DNA of 64,000 nt from Effrenium voratum (taxonomy: Eukaryota > Sar > Dinophyceae > Suessiales > Symbiodiniaceae): positions 1 through 64,000 of the forward strand of contig CAUJNA010000866.1 in NCBI GenBank assembly GCA_963377175.1, written 5' to 3'. The notes beneath the pieces were generated by a model, which searched no databases, had not been told where the DNA came from, and saw only the letters and a list, made by a program, of their open reading frames with translations. Below, piece by piece: positions 51,975-63,185 of this stretch. The stretch's first letter is position 1. Each line of letters opens with the position of its first letter. A program made the translations under genes and the position numbers.

Positions 51975-54235
51975 GCGAAGAATCCCCGGGGATTCTCCGA
52001 CGTTGGACGCGGTTTTTGGGGGGGGAGGAGGGGGTTGGGGGGGGGGGGGAAGATCAGTTTCAGGGGTGGTTTAAAGGGACACCTTGAAAAAACCGAAAGC
52101 CAAATTTGCGTGGGGAAATTTGGTGTGAATCGTTCGGACTTTGTTCTATCCCAATGGTCAATTGGGAACAAGGCGGACTCACAGAAAGCGCATGTCATGT
52201 TGATCAAAGTGTTTGCATCCCCGAGCGACCCTCGCAGGTCGTGCCTGTCGGATGTAAAATACAACAAACAATTGGGAATGCAACGCAAAAGCAGAGTGTA
52301 TATCTACACACCTTTACGATCCGCTGACCATGTTTTTTTCATAGACGGGTTGCCCTACCAGCGCGTGTGTATGGGAGCTCTCTTGGGCAGGAGAGCGTTC
52401 TGCGGACGTGTGGCCCTAGCAGCTTGGCGATTAGCTGATCGAACAGATGTTTAAACCAAGCCCCTTAATGTTAACCCCGGATTAACAAACCCCTGGTTGA
52501 TGAATAGGGGGGTGTCCCCTTTTGGTGGGGATTCATCACTTTTGGAGGGAACACCCCCTAATAATGGGACGGGTTTATTCATCCTGGGTCAACATTAAAA
52601 GTGGAAGTGTATTTTCTCTCCATGGAGGTATGCCAAATAAGTCCCCACCAACGGATTGAAGAAAAGGACCACCCTGGCCGATTTGCCTGGTGTACCCTTC
52701 TACCTTTTTCCACGGAAATTCACAAGCTCTGCAGAATGGTGTAAGATTGCTCGCGTATTTGTTGTGGGTCTCCATAAGTCAGGCAAACCTTAGTTGATGG
52801 TTTGTTGATCTCGCGAAGTCAGGTAAACCTTAGTTGCTGGTTTGGGGATTGGAACCCCTGGCTTTTGTAGAGGGTAAATGAGAACCCAGCGGGCTCCAGC
52901 GGGCTCCAAAGCGCGAAGCTGAAGCTTCCGTGCCTGCCTTGTTTCAGGAAGAGGACGGAGATGACATCCCGCTGGTGGTCCAGGAGTCGAGACGGGAGCT
53001 GGTTGGTTCATGGATCCCACCGGACGGAGAGCGCTTGGGGCTTTGAGATGAAGTTGCTTTGGCAGCAGATTCTACATGCAATCAGTGAATGAGCAACAGA
53101 ATGCAGTTGAGTTTCCCACTTACATGGTGATACACGGGATGAGCAACATAATACTTAGGTGTTCCCAACTTGATGATGCGTCGGATTTGGTTCTTATCAC
53201 GTTGTAGGATTGTACCATAGTCGTGTTTTTTTTCGAAGCGCGAAAGCTAGGAGTACATCGCAGCTGGAGTTGGAGATGATGGCCCAGGCAGTGTCAGCCT
53301 GAAATGGGGCCAGACACGACCCGTCACGGCTTCTGCAAAAGAAGAAATCGGTAACCCTCCTAATGGATTAATTGGCCAATGGCAACCCAAACCAGCCCAA
53401 ACCGGCGCTCGCAGAACAGATCATTGGACAGCCTTTGGGGGGGGGCCTCCAGGCAGTGGTGTCCCTTTTTGACGAAACCCAGGGCTTTGGAAAGGCTCGC
53501 GACCATAGCTTTGCATCCAAAAGCTCGAAGCGCCGCGAGGAGCTGTGCTTTCCGATCCTGGGGGGTGGTTCCATGTTAATGTTGACCCCTCCAAAAGTGG
53601 TCTGATTCCCCACTAAACCCTGGGAGACGCACCTAGTCTAAGCATTGACTTAAATATTGGGTGAACATTGGTGGACTCGAGGGTACCCCATTCTGAACTT
53701 TTGTTGGAAAGACCATTTGGGGTAAGTTCTTTTCGCCTTTTTCCGGTCACTCGGGCCAACCATCCCTTCAGAATCTTCCGACAGCTCCCCAAAGCAAAAT
53801 GGATCACTTGCATTAGTTTAGTCTTTTCGGAAACTGTTTCTGACCAATCCACTCAGAAAGTGAGCGAATTAAGGACTTGGGGATTCCGCCATTGCAGATT
53901 AACTTGGGACCCAAGCCATCGTGTTGAGAGTCAAGGAAAATTTCCCCAGTGGATCCGTGAGTTACCACCGTAGTAGTTCACGCGGCATGCTCCATTGAGC
54001 TTTGTAAGCTTAGTGTCACCTTCGGTTCGACATCAGGCGCCCTGTCTGCGACCTTCGCCTCCTTGCTGGGCCGCGGCCGACAGAAGTGGCCGGCCGCTCT
54101 GGCGCCTCGGATGCCCAGAGTGGGGGGTGATCAATACTCCCTTCGGACGACAAAGGGTAGCTTGTCCCATGTGGCTCACATATCTTATCTAGGTTCAAAA
54201 GGCCTGTGGGCCTGATTCTGAGGTTCTTGTTCCGT
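51975..54235 (+). other. Non-coding stretch after the jouberin-like exons
   Basis: G-rich run at 52015-52050, a family B element at 52467-52597 and part of another at 53574-53640. Frames at 52945-53045 (EEDGDDIPLVVQESRREL) and 53372-53570 look partly coding but are unassigned. Confidence 0.4.
52467..52597. mobile_element. MITE-like element, family B
   Basis: TAATGTTAACCCCGGATTAA at the left, ATCCTGGGTCAACATTA at the right; GGGGATTCATCACTTTTGGA and GGGAACACCCCCTA inside. Confidence 0.85.
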
Positions 54236-54505
54236 CGCGAACGTGCGCGGTGCGCGGGGGGTGCGCGCGGGGGGGCGCGCGTGCGTGCGCGCGGGGCGCG
54301 CGTGTGCGCGCGCGGGGCGCGCGTGTGTGCGTACGGGGCGCGCGTGCGTGCGCGCGTGCGTGCGTGCGTGCGTGCGCTCGTGCGTGCGCGCTGGCGTGCG
54401 TGCGTGCCTGCGTGCGTGTGCATGTGCGCGTGCGCGTAGGCGGGCGGGCAGTGGGCGGGTGGGCGGGCGGGCGGGCAGTGGGCGGGTGGGCGGGCGGGGC
54501 TTCCA
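54236..54505. repeat. GC-rich alternating purine/pyrimidine tract
   Basis: (GTGC)n and (GCGC)n at 54240-54440, then GGGCGGGCAGTGGGCGGGTG repeats to 54500. Prone to Z-DNA and, in the second half, G-quadruplex formation. Ala/Arg-rich frames are artefacts. Confidence 0.9.
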
Positions 54506-55436
54506 AAGATTCCAAGGCGTAAAAGACACTTCCAACATACAGGCTGGGAAGACCTTAATTTAAACCTTTCTGATGCTTGACCATTTGCACCTCGAGGACC
54601 TGGAAGCAAGTTCCCTGAAAAGCAAGGAACTAGAAAGAATGACCTGCAAGCAAGGACCTGGAAGCAGCGAACTGGAAGCAGAGAATTGTTTCCTTTACTA
54701 GGAAGATACTAAGAAAAATCAAAATGACACAACATGATAGAAGATGTAAAAAAGATATCCCATGCTATGATAGCTTTAAACCACAGATAAAACACTGTGA
54801 AATAATTGACTTTGTCCAAAAAGCGAGCAATAAAGGATGACCCGCGAGCCATCGCACATACTTTGGGTGGATAAACGCACGAATGACAGGCGAACAGCAG
54901 CGAGCCAGCTGCATATTTTTTGCTGCGATCTGTCCTAGACCAAATGGATCGGCGAGTCCGCCGTAACCTTTACAAGCTGCGGATCACAAAATGCGACTTG
55001 CCCAGGTCTACGAAGCTCACTGGTTTCAGCATGCCCAGACTTTGCGAACTGCCCGTCGCTTGCAAAGCAGACTTTTTTGCAGAGCCTGATACCTGTGCAG
55101 AGCCAACTTGCACAGCGCTTGCCCTTGAGTAGAAGAAAGGTTGCAACAGGTGGCAGGAAGGGCCAGGTGAGTCAGTAGTTGCGACTTTCGAGCTGGAACT
55201 GCGGAAGGAAGTGTCAAGCACTGTTCTCTCGTTATAGACTAACGAGGGGCCCCCGCTACACACCTCCGTGCCAGGATTTGCGCCGCGTCGCACGTTGCGC
55301 ACCCTTCTAAAAGTAGCAAGATATAATCCTAATCCAAACAATGGCATCATCCTTGCGCAATAAGACAAGTAACTGGTGCAGTAAAACCAAGGAAGGAAAG
55401 CCTGGCCTTGCAAAGAAGAGGTCTGGAGGGGCTTTG
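54506..55436. other. Unassigned stretch
   Basis: AT-rich at 54690-54830. A frame at 54920-55132 (CDLPRSTKLTGFSMPRL) is open but unrecognised. 54600-54690 has short GGAAGCA/CAAGGACCTGGAAGC repeats related by inversion to those at 58.3-58.8 kb. Confidence 0.4.
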
Positions 55437-55870
55437 GTTGCTGGTTTGGAGGGGGCTGCTGTTTGTTTCATTTAGTTTGGGTTAGTAGTTGCTGGTTTGG
55501 AGGGGCCGCTTGTTTCGTTCCAGCTTCATTAATGTTGTGTTGGTGGTTTGGATGGGGCCGCTTTTGTATTTAGTTTGGGTTGGTGGTTTGGAGGGGTCCG
55601 CTTTTTCCAATTGGTTTGTGTTGCTGGTTTGGAGGGGCCGCTTGTTTCATCTAGTTTGCGTTGGCGCTTTTCCACTTAGTTTGGGTTGGTGCAACGGTTG
55701 GTGGTTGTAATGTCATCTAATTAATTGTTGTTGGCGGTGTGGAGGGGGCCGCTTTTTCCATTTACCATAATTTGGGTATGTTTGGGTTTGTGATTTGGAT
55801 GGTGCCGCTATCTTGGAGGGGCCGCTATCTTGGAGGGGCCGCTTGTTTCATTTAGTTTGGGTTGGCGGAA
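55437..55870. repeat. ~45-bp tandem repeat (GGAGGGGCCGCTTGTTTCATTT)
   Basis: Ten or so units of GGTTTGGAGGGGCCGCTTGT plus TTCATTTAGTTTGGGTTGG, with indels between units. Confidence 0.85.
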
Positions 55871-56064
55871 GTTGCGAAAGACAAACCAAAGGTCAAAATC
55901 CAGGGCCTAGTTCCTGATTTAGAACCAAGTTCAAAACGTTGAAAGTCCCAGGTCCCCCAAAGTGATGTTTCTGCACACAGGGGCCCAAGCGCTTCAAAAG
56001 TCCAGGGTCCTCGCAATAGTCTTTCTTTATTTAGGGAGGTCAAACAGTTCAAATGCATTTTTTT

Positions 56065-57135
56065 GCGTAGTTGGATTCTTTCAAGGCCTGTCGGCGGCCT
56101 GCTTTGTCGGGCTGCTGCTTGTTGCGATGTCCAATTAGTAGCTTGTTGTGTGCGCCTGCCGATTTTTTGTGCAGCGCTGGATTGCTGCTTATTTTTGCGA
56201 AGTGGGACATTTTTTTGTAGGGCGTCTAATTTGCTTATTGTGCGGGGATGCTGTTTTTTTGTGCGCCGCTGGATTTTTCAGGGCCTGTCACTGGCCTGCT
56301 TGGTCGGCCTCGTGCTTTTCGTGAAGTGGGGTTTTGTCCGTTGGGCTCTTAGTTTGTTGTTTTGTGTGGCTGCCGTTTTCTTTTTTGCGCAGCTGGATTT
56401 TGTTCAGGGCCTGTCACTGCCCCGCTTGGTCGGGCTGCTGTTTTTCGTGAAGTTGTTTTTTCAGTAGGGCTTCTAATTTGCTTATTTTTCGTGGATCTGC
56501 TTGGTCGGCCTGCTGCTTTTCGTGAAGCGTTGTTGTTGTTTTTTCCGAAGTGCTTTTAGTTTGCTTGTTGTGTGCGCCTGCCTTTTTTTAGCGCAGTTGG
56601 ATTTTTTCAGGGCCTGTCACTGGCCTGCTTGGTCGGCCTGCTGCTTTTTGTAAGTGGGATTTGTTTTGAAGGGCTTCTAGTTTGCTTGTTGTGTGCGCCT
56701 ACCGGCTTTTGTAATGCAGTTGGATTTTGCTCCTTGCCTGTCGCCGGCCTGCTTGGTCGGGTTCAAGTAGTAGAGCTTCTAATTTGCTTGTTGCGTGCGC
56801 CTGCTGCTTTTTGTGCAGCGCTGGATTTTGTTCAAGGCCTTGTAGGGCTTCTAATTTGCTTCTTGTGCCTGGATGCTGTTCTTTGCGCGCAACTGTTTTT
56901 GTTCAGGGCCTGTCACTGGCCTGCTTGGTCGGCCTGCTTCTCTTCGTGAAGTGCTATTTTCCGTTGGGCTTCTACTTTGTTTTTTTTGGGTGTGTGGCTC
57001 CCGTTTTCGTTTTTGTGCAGCTGGATTTTGTTCAGGGCCTGTCACTGCAATGCTTGGTTGCGCAGCTGGATTTTTTCAGGGCCTGTCACTGGCCTGCTTG
57101 GTTGGCCTACTGCTTTTTGTGAAATGAGATTGTTT
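56065..57135. repeat. ~110-130 bp tandem repeat, about nine copies
   Basis: Each unit has GGATTTTGTTCAGGGCCTGT, CACTGGCCTGCTTGGTCGG, CTGCTTTTCGTGAAGT and CTTCTAATTTGCTTGTTGTG. Open frames are Cys/Leu/Phe-rich and shared between units, so they are repeat translations. Confidence 0.85.
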
Positions 57136-57609
57136 AGTAGAGCTTGTCATAACATCAAGCAATAAGGAAAACATTCCATCAAAGTGAGGAAGGCCACGCA
57201 TCACAACAACACTGATGTGCCTTTTAATAGTGGCAAAGCCCTTTTGCTTGAAAAGTGCATTTGATGCGCTATCTAAACTTGCGAAACTAGCAAACCAGAC
57301 CAAACATAGCAAAGCAGATAAGAACACAAAACACAAGAGCAAGATAAACACAGATATGCAAACAGATGCTTTATTATCTTCAATTTCTTTTGGTTAGAAG
57401 AGATGTGGAAGGCACAAAGATGTCTTATCTTTTAGTTTCCTGAGTAGCTACGCCTAAGTCTACTATATCCCCTGCGGAACATAACCAACCGCATCTGATA
57501 AGAACAAAATGTTAGCCACCACAAAAACAGACTTATATCTGACTTACTCTCTTCTATTTCAATCCATTTCCAAGCTGTCTGACTCCGAACCTTCTTACAA
57601 CTGGAAGCC

Positions 57610-58285
57610 ACTGCATTATGCATGGGGCTGACTCCGCGCCCGCTCACCCCCGCGCGCGCCCGTCCCCCCCGCGCGTACACACGTACACCCCGCCCGCGCG
57701 CCCGCGCGCGCACCGGGCACGTACACAAATAAGGGCTAGTTTTTCAAAAATAAGGCCTTATTTTTGAAAAACTAGCCCTTATTTGTGTACGTGCCCGGTG
57801 CGCGCGCGGGCGCGCGGGCGGGGTGTACGTAAGCACGCGCGGCGGGAACGGGCGCGCGCGCGGGGTGTACGTGCGTGCGCGCGGAGTGCGCGCACGGGCG
57901 TGCAAACGCCGCGCGCGCGCGCGCGCGCCAGGCGCGGGCCTGGCCTTATTTTGCAAACTAGCCCTTATTTGTGTACATACCCGGCGTGCGCGCGGGGCGC
58001 GCCGGCGCGCTTGCGGGAGTGCACATGTGTACGCGCAGGGTGAACAAGCGCGCGGGCGCGCGAAGCGTGAGTGCGTGCGTGCAGGGTGCGCGCAGGCGTG
58101 CAGGCGCTGTAGGTCCTAGTTTTTGGATTAATTCTTGAACAACTAGCCCTTATTGGTGTACGTGCCCGCCGTGCGTGCGGGGCGCGGGCGCGCGGGGGTG
58201 TACGTGCGCGCGTGCGGGGTGAGCGGGCGCGCGCAGGCGCACGTGCACGTACAGGGGGCAAACAAGCCAGCCCCATGCATGAAGG
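57610..58285. repeat. GC-rich repeat island bounded by inverted CATGCATGGGGCTG
   Basis: Three or four ~200-bp units, each with an AACTAGCCCTTATTTGTGTA-type AT segment followed by alternating CG/TG sequence (GTGCGCGCGCGGGCGCGCG). CATGCATGGGGCTG near 57618 and its inverse near 58266 bracket the island. Confidence 0.8.
57681..57830. repeat. Perfect 150-bp palindrome
   Basis: Arms 57681-57755 and 57756-57830 are exact inverse complements with no spacer; the centre is TAAGG/CCTTA and the outer end ACGTACACCCC. The match fails at the next base on each side. Confidence 0.95.
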
Positions 58286-58324
58286 AGTTACTTCCAGGGG
58301 CCTCGCGCCCAACTCCCTGAGTTC

Positions 58325-58830
58325 AGTTCCTTGCTTTCACCTGCTTGCTCTCAGGCGCCTGCGTCCTGGACCTTAGCCTGTGCTTCCAGCTCCTCTTTTC
58401 CAGTCCTTGCTCCTTGTTCCCTGCTTGCAGATTTGTTGCTCCAGTTCCCTGCTTCCTGTTTCCAAGTCTTTGCTTCCCTGCTTTCCAATTCCTTGCTTTC
58501 AGTCCGCTGCTTCCAGTTCCCTGCTTCCAGCTTTGCGGCTTCCATTTCCATACTTCCAGGTCCCTGCTTCTACGTAGCTCCCTGCTTCGCTTCCCCTGCT
58601 TTTCAGGTCCAGTTCCGCCAGCTTTCCTTGTCCAATTCCATGCTTCCAGTTTCCAGTTCCTGCTTCCAGGCGCTTGCCTTGTTCTGGCTTCTTCCTTGCT
58701 TTTCAATTCCCAGTTTCTTGTTTCCAGCCCCCTGCTTCTAGTTCTCTGCTTTGCTTCCAGGTCCAGGACCTCCGTGCTGGTTCCTTGCTTCCATTCCCGG
58801 CTCCAGTTCCCTGTTTTCAGCTCCACCATA
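58325..58830. repeat. Degenerate TTCCAGTTCCCTGCTTCCAG repeat
   Basis: Repeated TGCTTCCAG/TTCCCTGC words with variable spacing over 500 bp; long open frames in several phases reflect the absence of stop-forming words. Confidence 0.85.
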
Positions 58831-59024
58831 GAGGTTCTATATAATGTCTTGCTTTGGAATCGTTGGAAACGAAAAGGAAAACGGCACTGCCTAAAACGCC
58901 TCCACAATTTGCGTCTTGTAAGTGAAGCCAATTCGGCCAAACATCAGAGAGGCAGATTAGACTGTTCCGCACGCTCGCACGAGCGGGATGGGATGAATGG
59001 CTGGCTGGATGGATGGACGGGTGC

Positions 59025-59130
59025 ATGGCTGGGGGTGGGCGGGTGGGGGGCGAGTGGGTGGGGTGGGTGGGGCGAGTGGGTGGGTGGGGTGGGTGGGGTG
59101 GGTGGGGTGGGTGGGTTGGGTGGGTGGGCG
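59025..59130. repeat. (GGGTGGGTGGG)n G-rich minisatellite
   Basis: GGGTGGGTGGGGTGGGTGGGG repeats on the + strand; strong G-quadruplex potential. Confidence 0.9.
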
Positions 59131-59329
59131 ATGGATGAGAGCGCGCGCCCGCCCCATCAAGACTGGTTCGGGGATGGCTGGCTCCGAACGCGGCGCAAAT
59201 GCGGGCGACGCAGGTGATGCAGGCGATGCGCGCGCAGGGGTTGCGAGGCGGCGACGCTGCCGACGCTGCCGGGATGCTAGGGTTTTTTGCAGTGTTTTGC
59301 GCCTTCCCCCAACTCGAGCTGCGTCCGCA

Positions 59330-60690
59330 AACGTTTCCCGCAAAGCAGTGCGGGTGAGAAATCGCATCTCGGGCAAAAAACCATGGTCGTCCAAATCAGA
59401 CCACGTCCAACCGTCCTGTTTCGTGGGCAAATCAGGGCGGGTAAGAAAGCGCAGCGCGTCGAACAACTCAGGAAAAGAACCCGGCCTGTTTCTTGGTCAG
59501 AATCAGGACCGGCAAGAAACAGGGTATAAAGAATCGCAGCTCGTCCGACCCGTCCTGTTTCCCCGCAAAACCGAACGGGTGAGAAATCAGGGCTAGTCCA
59601 ACCCGTCCCGCTTCTCCGGCGAATCAAGACGGCCAAAAAATCACAGCTCGCCCAAGCTGTGCGGCTTCCTGGCCAAAACACGGGTAAAAAGCACGCAAGA
59701 AACCACAGCTGGTCCAACCTTTCCTGTTTCCCGGATCGCGTTTCAGAACTTGCCCAACCCGCCCTATTGCTCTTGTTCGTCGAACCCGTCAAATTTTTCG
59801 AGCAAATCGCAGCCCGTCTGCTATCAGGACCCGGAATAACTACTGCTAATTAAGAACTGTGAAGCAATGCAGAAGCTTTCCGAGCTAATGCGAGGACAAG
59901 CAAAAGCGCCGCCCACTCCTAGTTGAGCCTGAAGGAAAAGCGCGCCCTGTTTTTCGAGCAAATCACGCCCGTCCTCACAGGCTCAGGACAAGCAAAGACG
60001 TCGTCCGCCCCACTCCCCCAGTTGAGCCTGAAGGAAAAGCATTGCTCGTCGAACCAGTCCTGTTTTCGAGCAAATCAGGACGGGAAAGAAATAGCTTGCC
60101 CAGCCGGCCCACCCCGTCCTGTTTTCCAGGCAAATCAGGACGGGCTCAGGACAAGCAAAAACATCGTCCACTCCTAGTTGAGACTGATCCAACCCATCCT
60201 GTTGTTCAATTCAGGACGGGTTTGCCGCGTCCAACCCGTCCATCAGAACGGGCTCAGCACTCAGCACAAGCAAAAAAACGTCGCCATTGCACCCCTAGTT
60301 TGGGCCTGAAGGAAAAAGCGTTGCTCGTCCAACCAGTCCTGGTTTCGAACAAATCAGGATGGGAAAAAACGGCTTGTCCAGCCGGCCCAACCCGTCCTGT
60401 TTTCCATGCAAACCAGGGCAGAAATTCGCCCACTCAAGGAAAAAGTGTTGCTCATCCAACCGTCCTGTTTTTTTGAGCAAAATCAAGACGGGCAAAAAGC
60501 CAGCTTGTCCAGCCGGTCCAACCCGTCCTTTTCAGGATGGGCTCAGGGCAAGCAAAACATCGTCCACTCCTAGCTCCCCCTGAAGGAAAAAGTATGGCTC
60601 GCCCAACCCGTCCTGCTTTTTTCAAGCAAATCAAACAGCTTGTCCAGCCAATACGCAAATCAGGACTAGAATCGGCTAGGACTGGTCCTG
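59330..60690. repeat. Complex repeat of inverted CCCGTCCTGTTT units
   Basis: Units of about 60-80 bp: CCAACCCGTCCTGTTTTC, CAAATCAGGACGGG, CAAAAA, AGCTTGTCCAGCC. Later units (59890-60600) add a GTCCACTCCTAGTTGAGCCT segment. GTCCTG and CAGGAC in each unit are inverted with a short spacer, so each can form a hairpin. Confidence 0.85.
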
Positions 60691-60831
60691 GGACCAGGGG
60701 CACCAGGAATCCATCCGAAGTTCACAGCGACCGCAAACAAAAACCCAAAACAGACACGCTACTCCGCTCTGGAGTGAGCTTGAGAAAAGGAAGCAGAGAG
60801 GCTGGCGGATTCTAGAAGTGCCTTGGAAATC

Positions 60832-61262
60832 ACGCACACGCGCGCACGCACGCGTGTCCGCGCGCCCGCCTCTCCGCACGTACGCCCGCGCGCCGGCGCG
60901 TGCGACCCGCACACACCCGCGCACGCACCTGGTCGCCCGGCGAGCATGCGCGCTCCCCGCGCGCACGCACGCACGCGCGCCTCCCCCGCATGGCCGCGCG
61001 CCCCGCGCGCACGGATGCGCGCCCCACGCACCCTGCGCGCACGCCGGCGCGCCCCCCGCACTCACGCACGCGTGCCCTGCACGTACGCATGCGCGCCCCG
61101 CGCGTACGCGCGCGTGCGCCCGCGGCGCGCGCGCCTGCGCTTCGCGCGCGCGCGCGCGCGCCCCGCACGCACGCACGCGCGCGCGTGCGCGCGCCCTGCG
61201 CGTACGCACGTGCGCCCTGCACGTGCGCACGCGCGTCCCGCACGTACGCACACACGTGCGCA
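60832..61262. repeat. GC-rich alternating purine/pyrimidine tract
   Basis: (CGCA)n and (GCGC)n with CCCCGC spacers, e.g. CGCACGCACGCGCGC. Opposite-strand relative of the 54.2-kb and 57.6-kb islands. Confidence 0.9.
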
Positions 61263-62859
61263 TCTTCAGATCCTCCTTACACAGGCCCCTTGGACTTAGC
61301 TAACACATATCTGCTTCTTTTTTTTCCGGGGTTTCCCCTAAATAGTCATCCCGTGTAAGGGACCTTTGATCAACCCCCAACTTGTAATGGACACGAGTGT
61401 ATGCAGCTCATGGACACAACTATAATATACCTAGACCCTGAAATAGCCATAAAAATGGGGAGTCCACCAACCAGAATTTTGAGTGAATTCGCATCTTTAT
61501 GGGTAGTTTGAGGGTTTAGGTTTGCAGCCAACCCGAGCTAAGCCTACGTAGACCCAACAGCTCAAAGGGAACCTCCTGGAACCCTCCTTTTGAACCACCC
61601 TGAAAGCTGCCCCCAACCACCCCAGAGCCATCTGGGCAGAGACCGCATAGTTTGCAGCTGGGGAAAAGCTATCCATCATACCCAGCCTTCGAGGAAGCTG
61701 TGTGCCGTCAAGTGGTTTCGCTTCGGCGCGAAGCAAACATACCCGCCAGTGTCCCCATTTCTCGGGGTCTGGGCCCCCTAAAACCGAGACTTCTCGGGAA
61801 ACGGGAGGGTGCGCGCCATTCGCGCCTTGCTAACATGAAATCCCACCCAGCGATTCTAAAACCCATGTGATGCGTAGGTAGCTCAAAGTGGCTTGACTGG
61901 CGGTTAAGACAGGGAAGTGTTGTTCCGAAACAACGCACATTTTGCAACCCGGATATAGGTGTGTCGACCTGTATGCTTTTGCTTCATTGGATCTGGAAAG
62001 GTCTCTGTCAGAATCAATAAACGTGTCCTATGAATGGGGGGTGTTCCCCTCCAAAAGTGATGACCCCCACTGAAAGCGACTGAAAGGGGACACCCTCCGG
62101 CAATCAACAAGCGGTTGGGTAATGAGATGAAACTTTTTGCTTGGGCAGGATCATATCGGAATCCCTTTGTGCACTTTTCTCCAACTTGCCTTTGGTTCAG
62201 TTGCAGACTTGACGAGCACAAGTGCCCTTGGCCATAGGGCAAGTAGCAACGAGGGAAACCCAACGCAGATGTTGGTTACCCTCCCATCCACCATGGAACC
62301 TCGCAGGGGCTTTCCCATTTTCGTGGGCCGGGCCAACAACTTTTCGTGTGTCAAACGCGGCGCCAGGCCGCGTTTTTGGGGCATGGCGCGAAGTCTTTCA
62401 AGCGTCATACCCCGTAAAAGCAAGCATAGGAGCTTGCTTGCCCTCCCGACCAGATCTTTGCGCCTGTGGGTCATTGGTCTTCGGGGCCTGTCTGGCGGCG
62501 GTGCTCGTCAGTCGACCAATCCTGCGGAAGAGAACTTGGTAATTTTTGAATCAGCATGCCCGCTCGCTTTTGTATTTCGGGTTGGCCTTTGTTATTTTTC
62601 CCCACTGGAGCCACCTTGTCCAAACTGGAACGGAATTTGCGCCCCAATGTTGCAGCAGGTTTCAGGTGTCACGCGCCGGCCCAGGAATTCACCCTGAGCG
62701 TGTCACAGAAGCCGCAGCTTGGCAGGATCTGGCTTTGGTTTGTTTCAATTCGGAACCAGGTTTTGCAAAACATCAAGCCTTTGTGCCATGAAACGATCGG
62801 GTTGGCATCTTTTGTGAACAGCGCAACAACCCAACGCTAGCCATTTTCCCAATTCTCCG
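61263..62859. other. Unassigned stretch
   Basis: Contains a partial family B element (62012-62115). A 186-residue + frame at 62137-62697 is open but its composition is not convincing. No gene is recognised. Confidence 0.4.
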
Positions 62860-63185
62860 GGGTCGGGAAGGTTTTGTGTCTCAAAAAGGTCGACCTCGCG
62901 CTGATGATGTTGAACCGTGCCCTGCAAATTGATCTCGCCATTTTGTTGGAGGCACCCCTTGGCACTCAGTTCGTGGGGGCCAGAAGCTTTGACGCGGCCG
63001 CGTCCTTTGCTTAGGCATACGTCTGCGTCCTTGAGCGCAGAGGGGTCCAAACAGAAAGTATTTTCGCCAAGAGAGCCATGCGGGGCATCCATGCACTTCT
63101 GGATTTCATTCCGCTGCTGTTCATTGCAATCGCTCAAGGCCAGCACATGAATCAACATGTTGGCAAACGCGGATGGCGCAATGCC
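62860..63185 (-). CDS. Probable exon, unknown protein (minus strand)
   Basis: On the minus strand, after CACTGAG|G, a frame of about 108 residues reads GIAPSAFANMLIHVLAL, CNEQQRNEIQKCMDAP, NTFCLDPSALKDADVC, GRVKASGPHELSAKG and INLQGTVQHHQREVDLF. Composition and regular helix-like spacing look coding, and the acceptor fits the AG|G form. No family is recognised. A possible upstream exon lies near 63,375-63,425 (ATRPYFRDIAPKDLEH on the same strand). All other genes in the window are on the + strand, so this would mark a gene-orientation switch. Confidence 0.5.

Noticed and set aside
56063..57165. Cys/Leu/Phe-rich ORFs resembling membrane proteins
   Set aside because: The same peptide recurs every ~110-130 bp with the tandem repeat and shifts frame between units.
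58323..59217. 290- and 205-residue ORFs
   Set aside because: Produced by the TTCCAG/CTGCTT minisatellite and the G-rich repeat.
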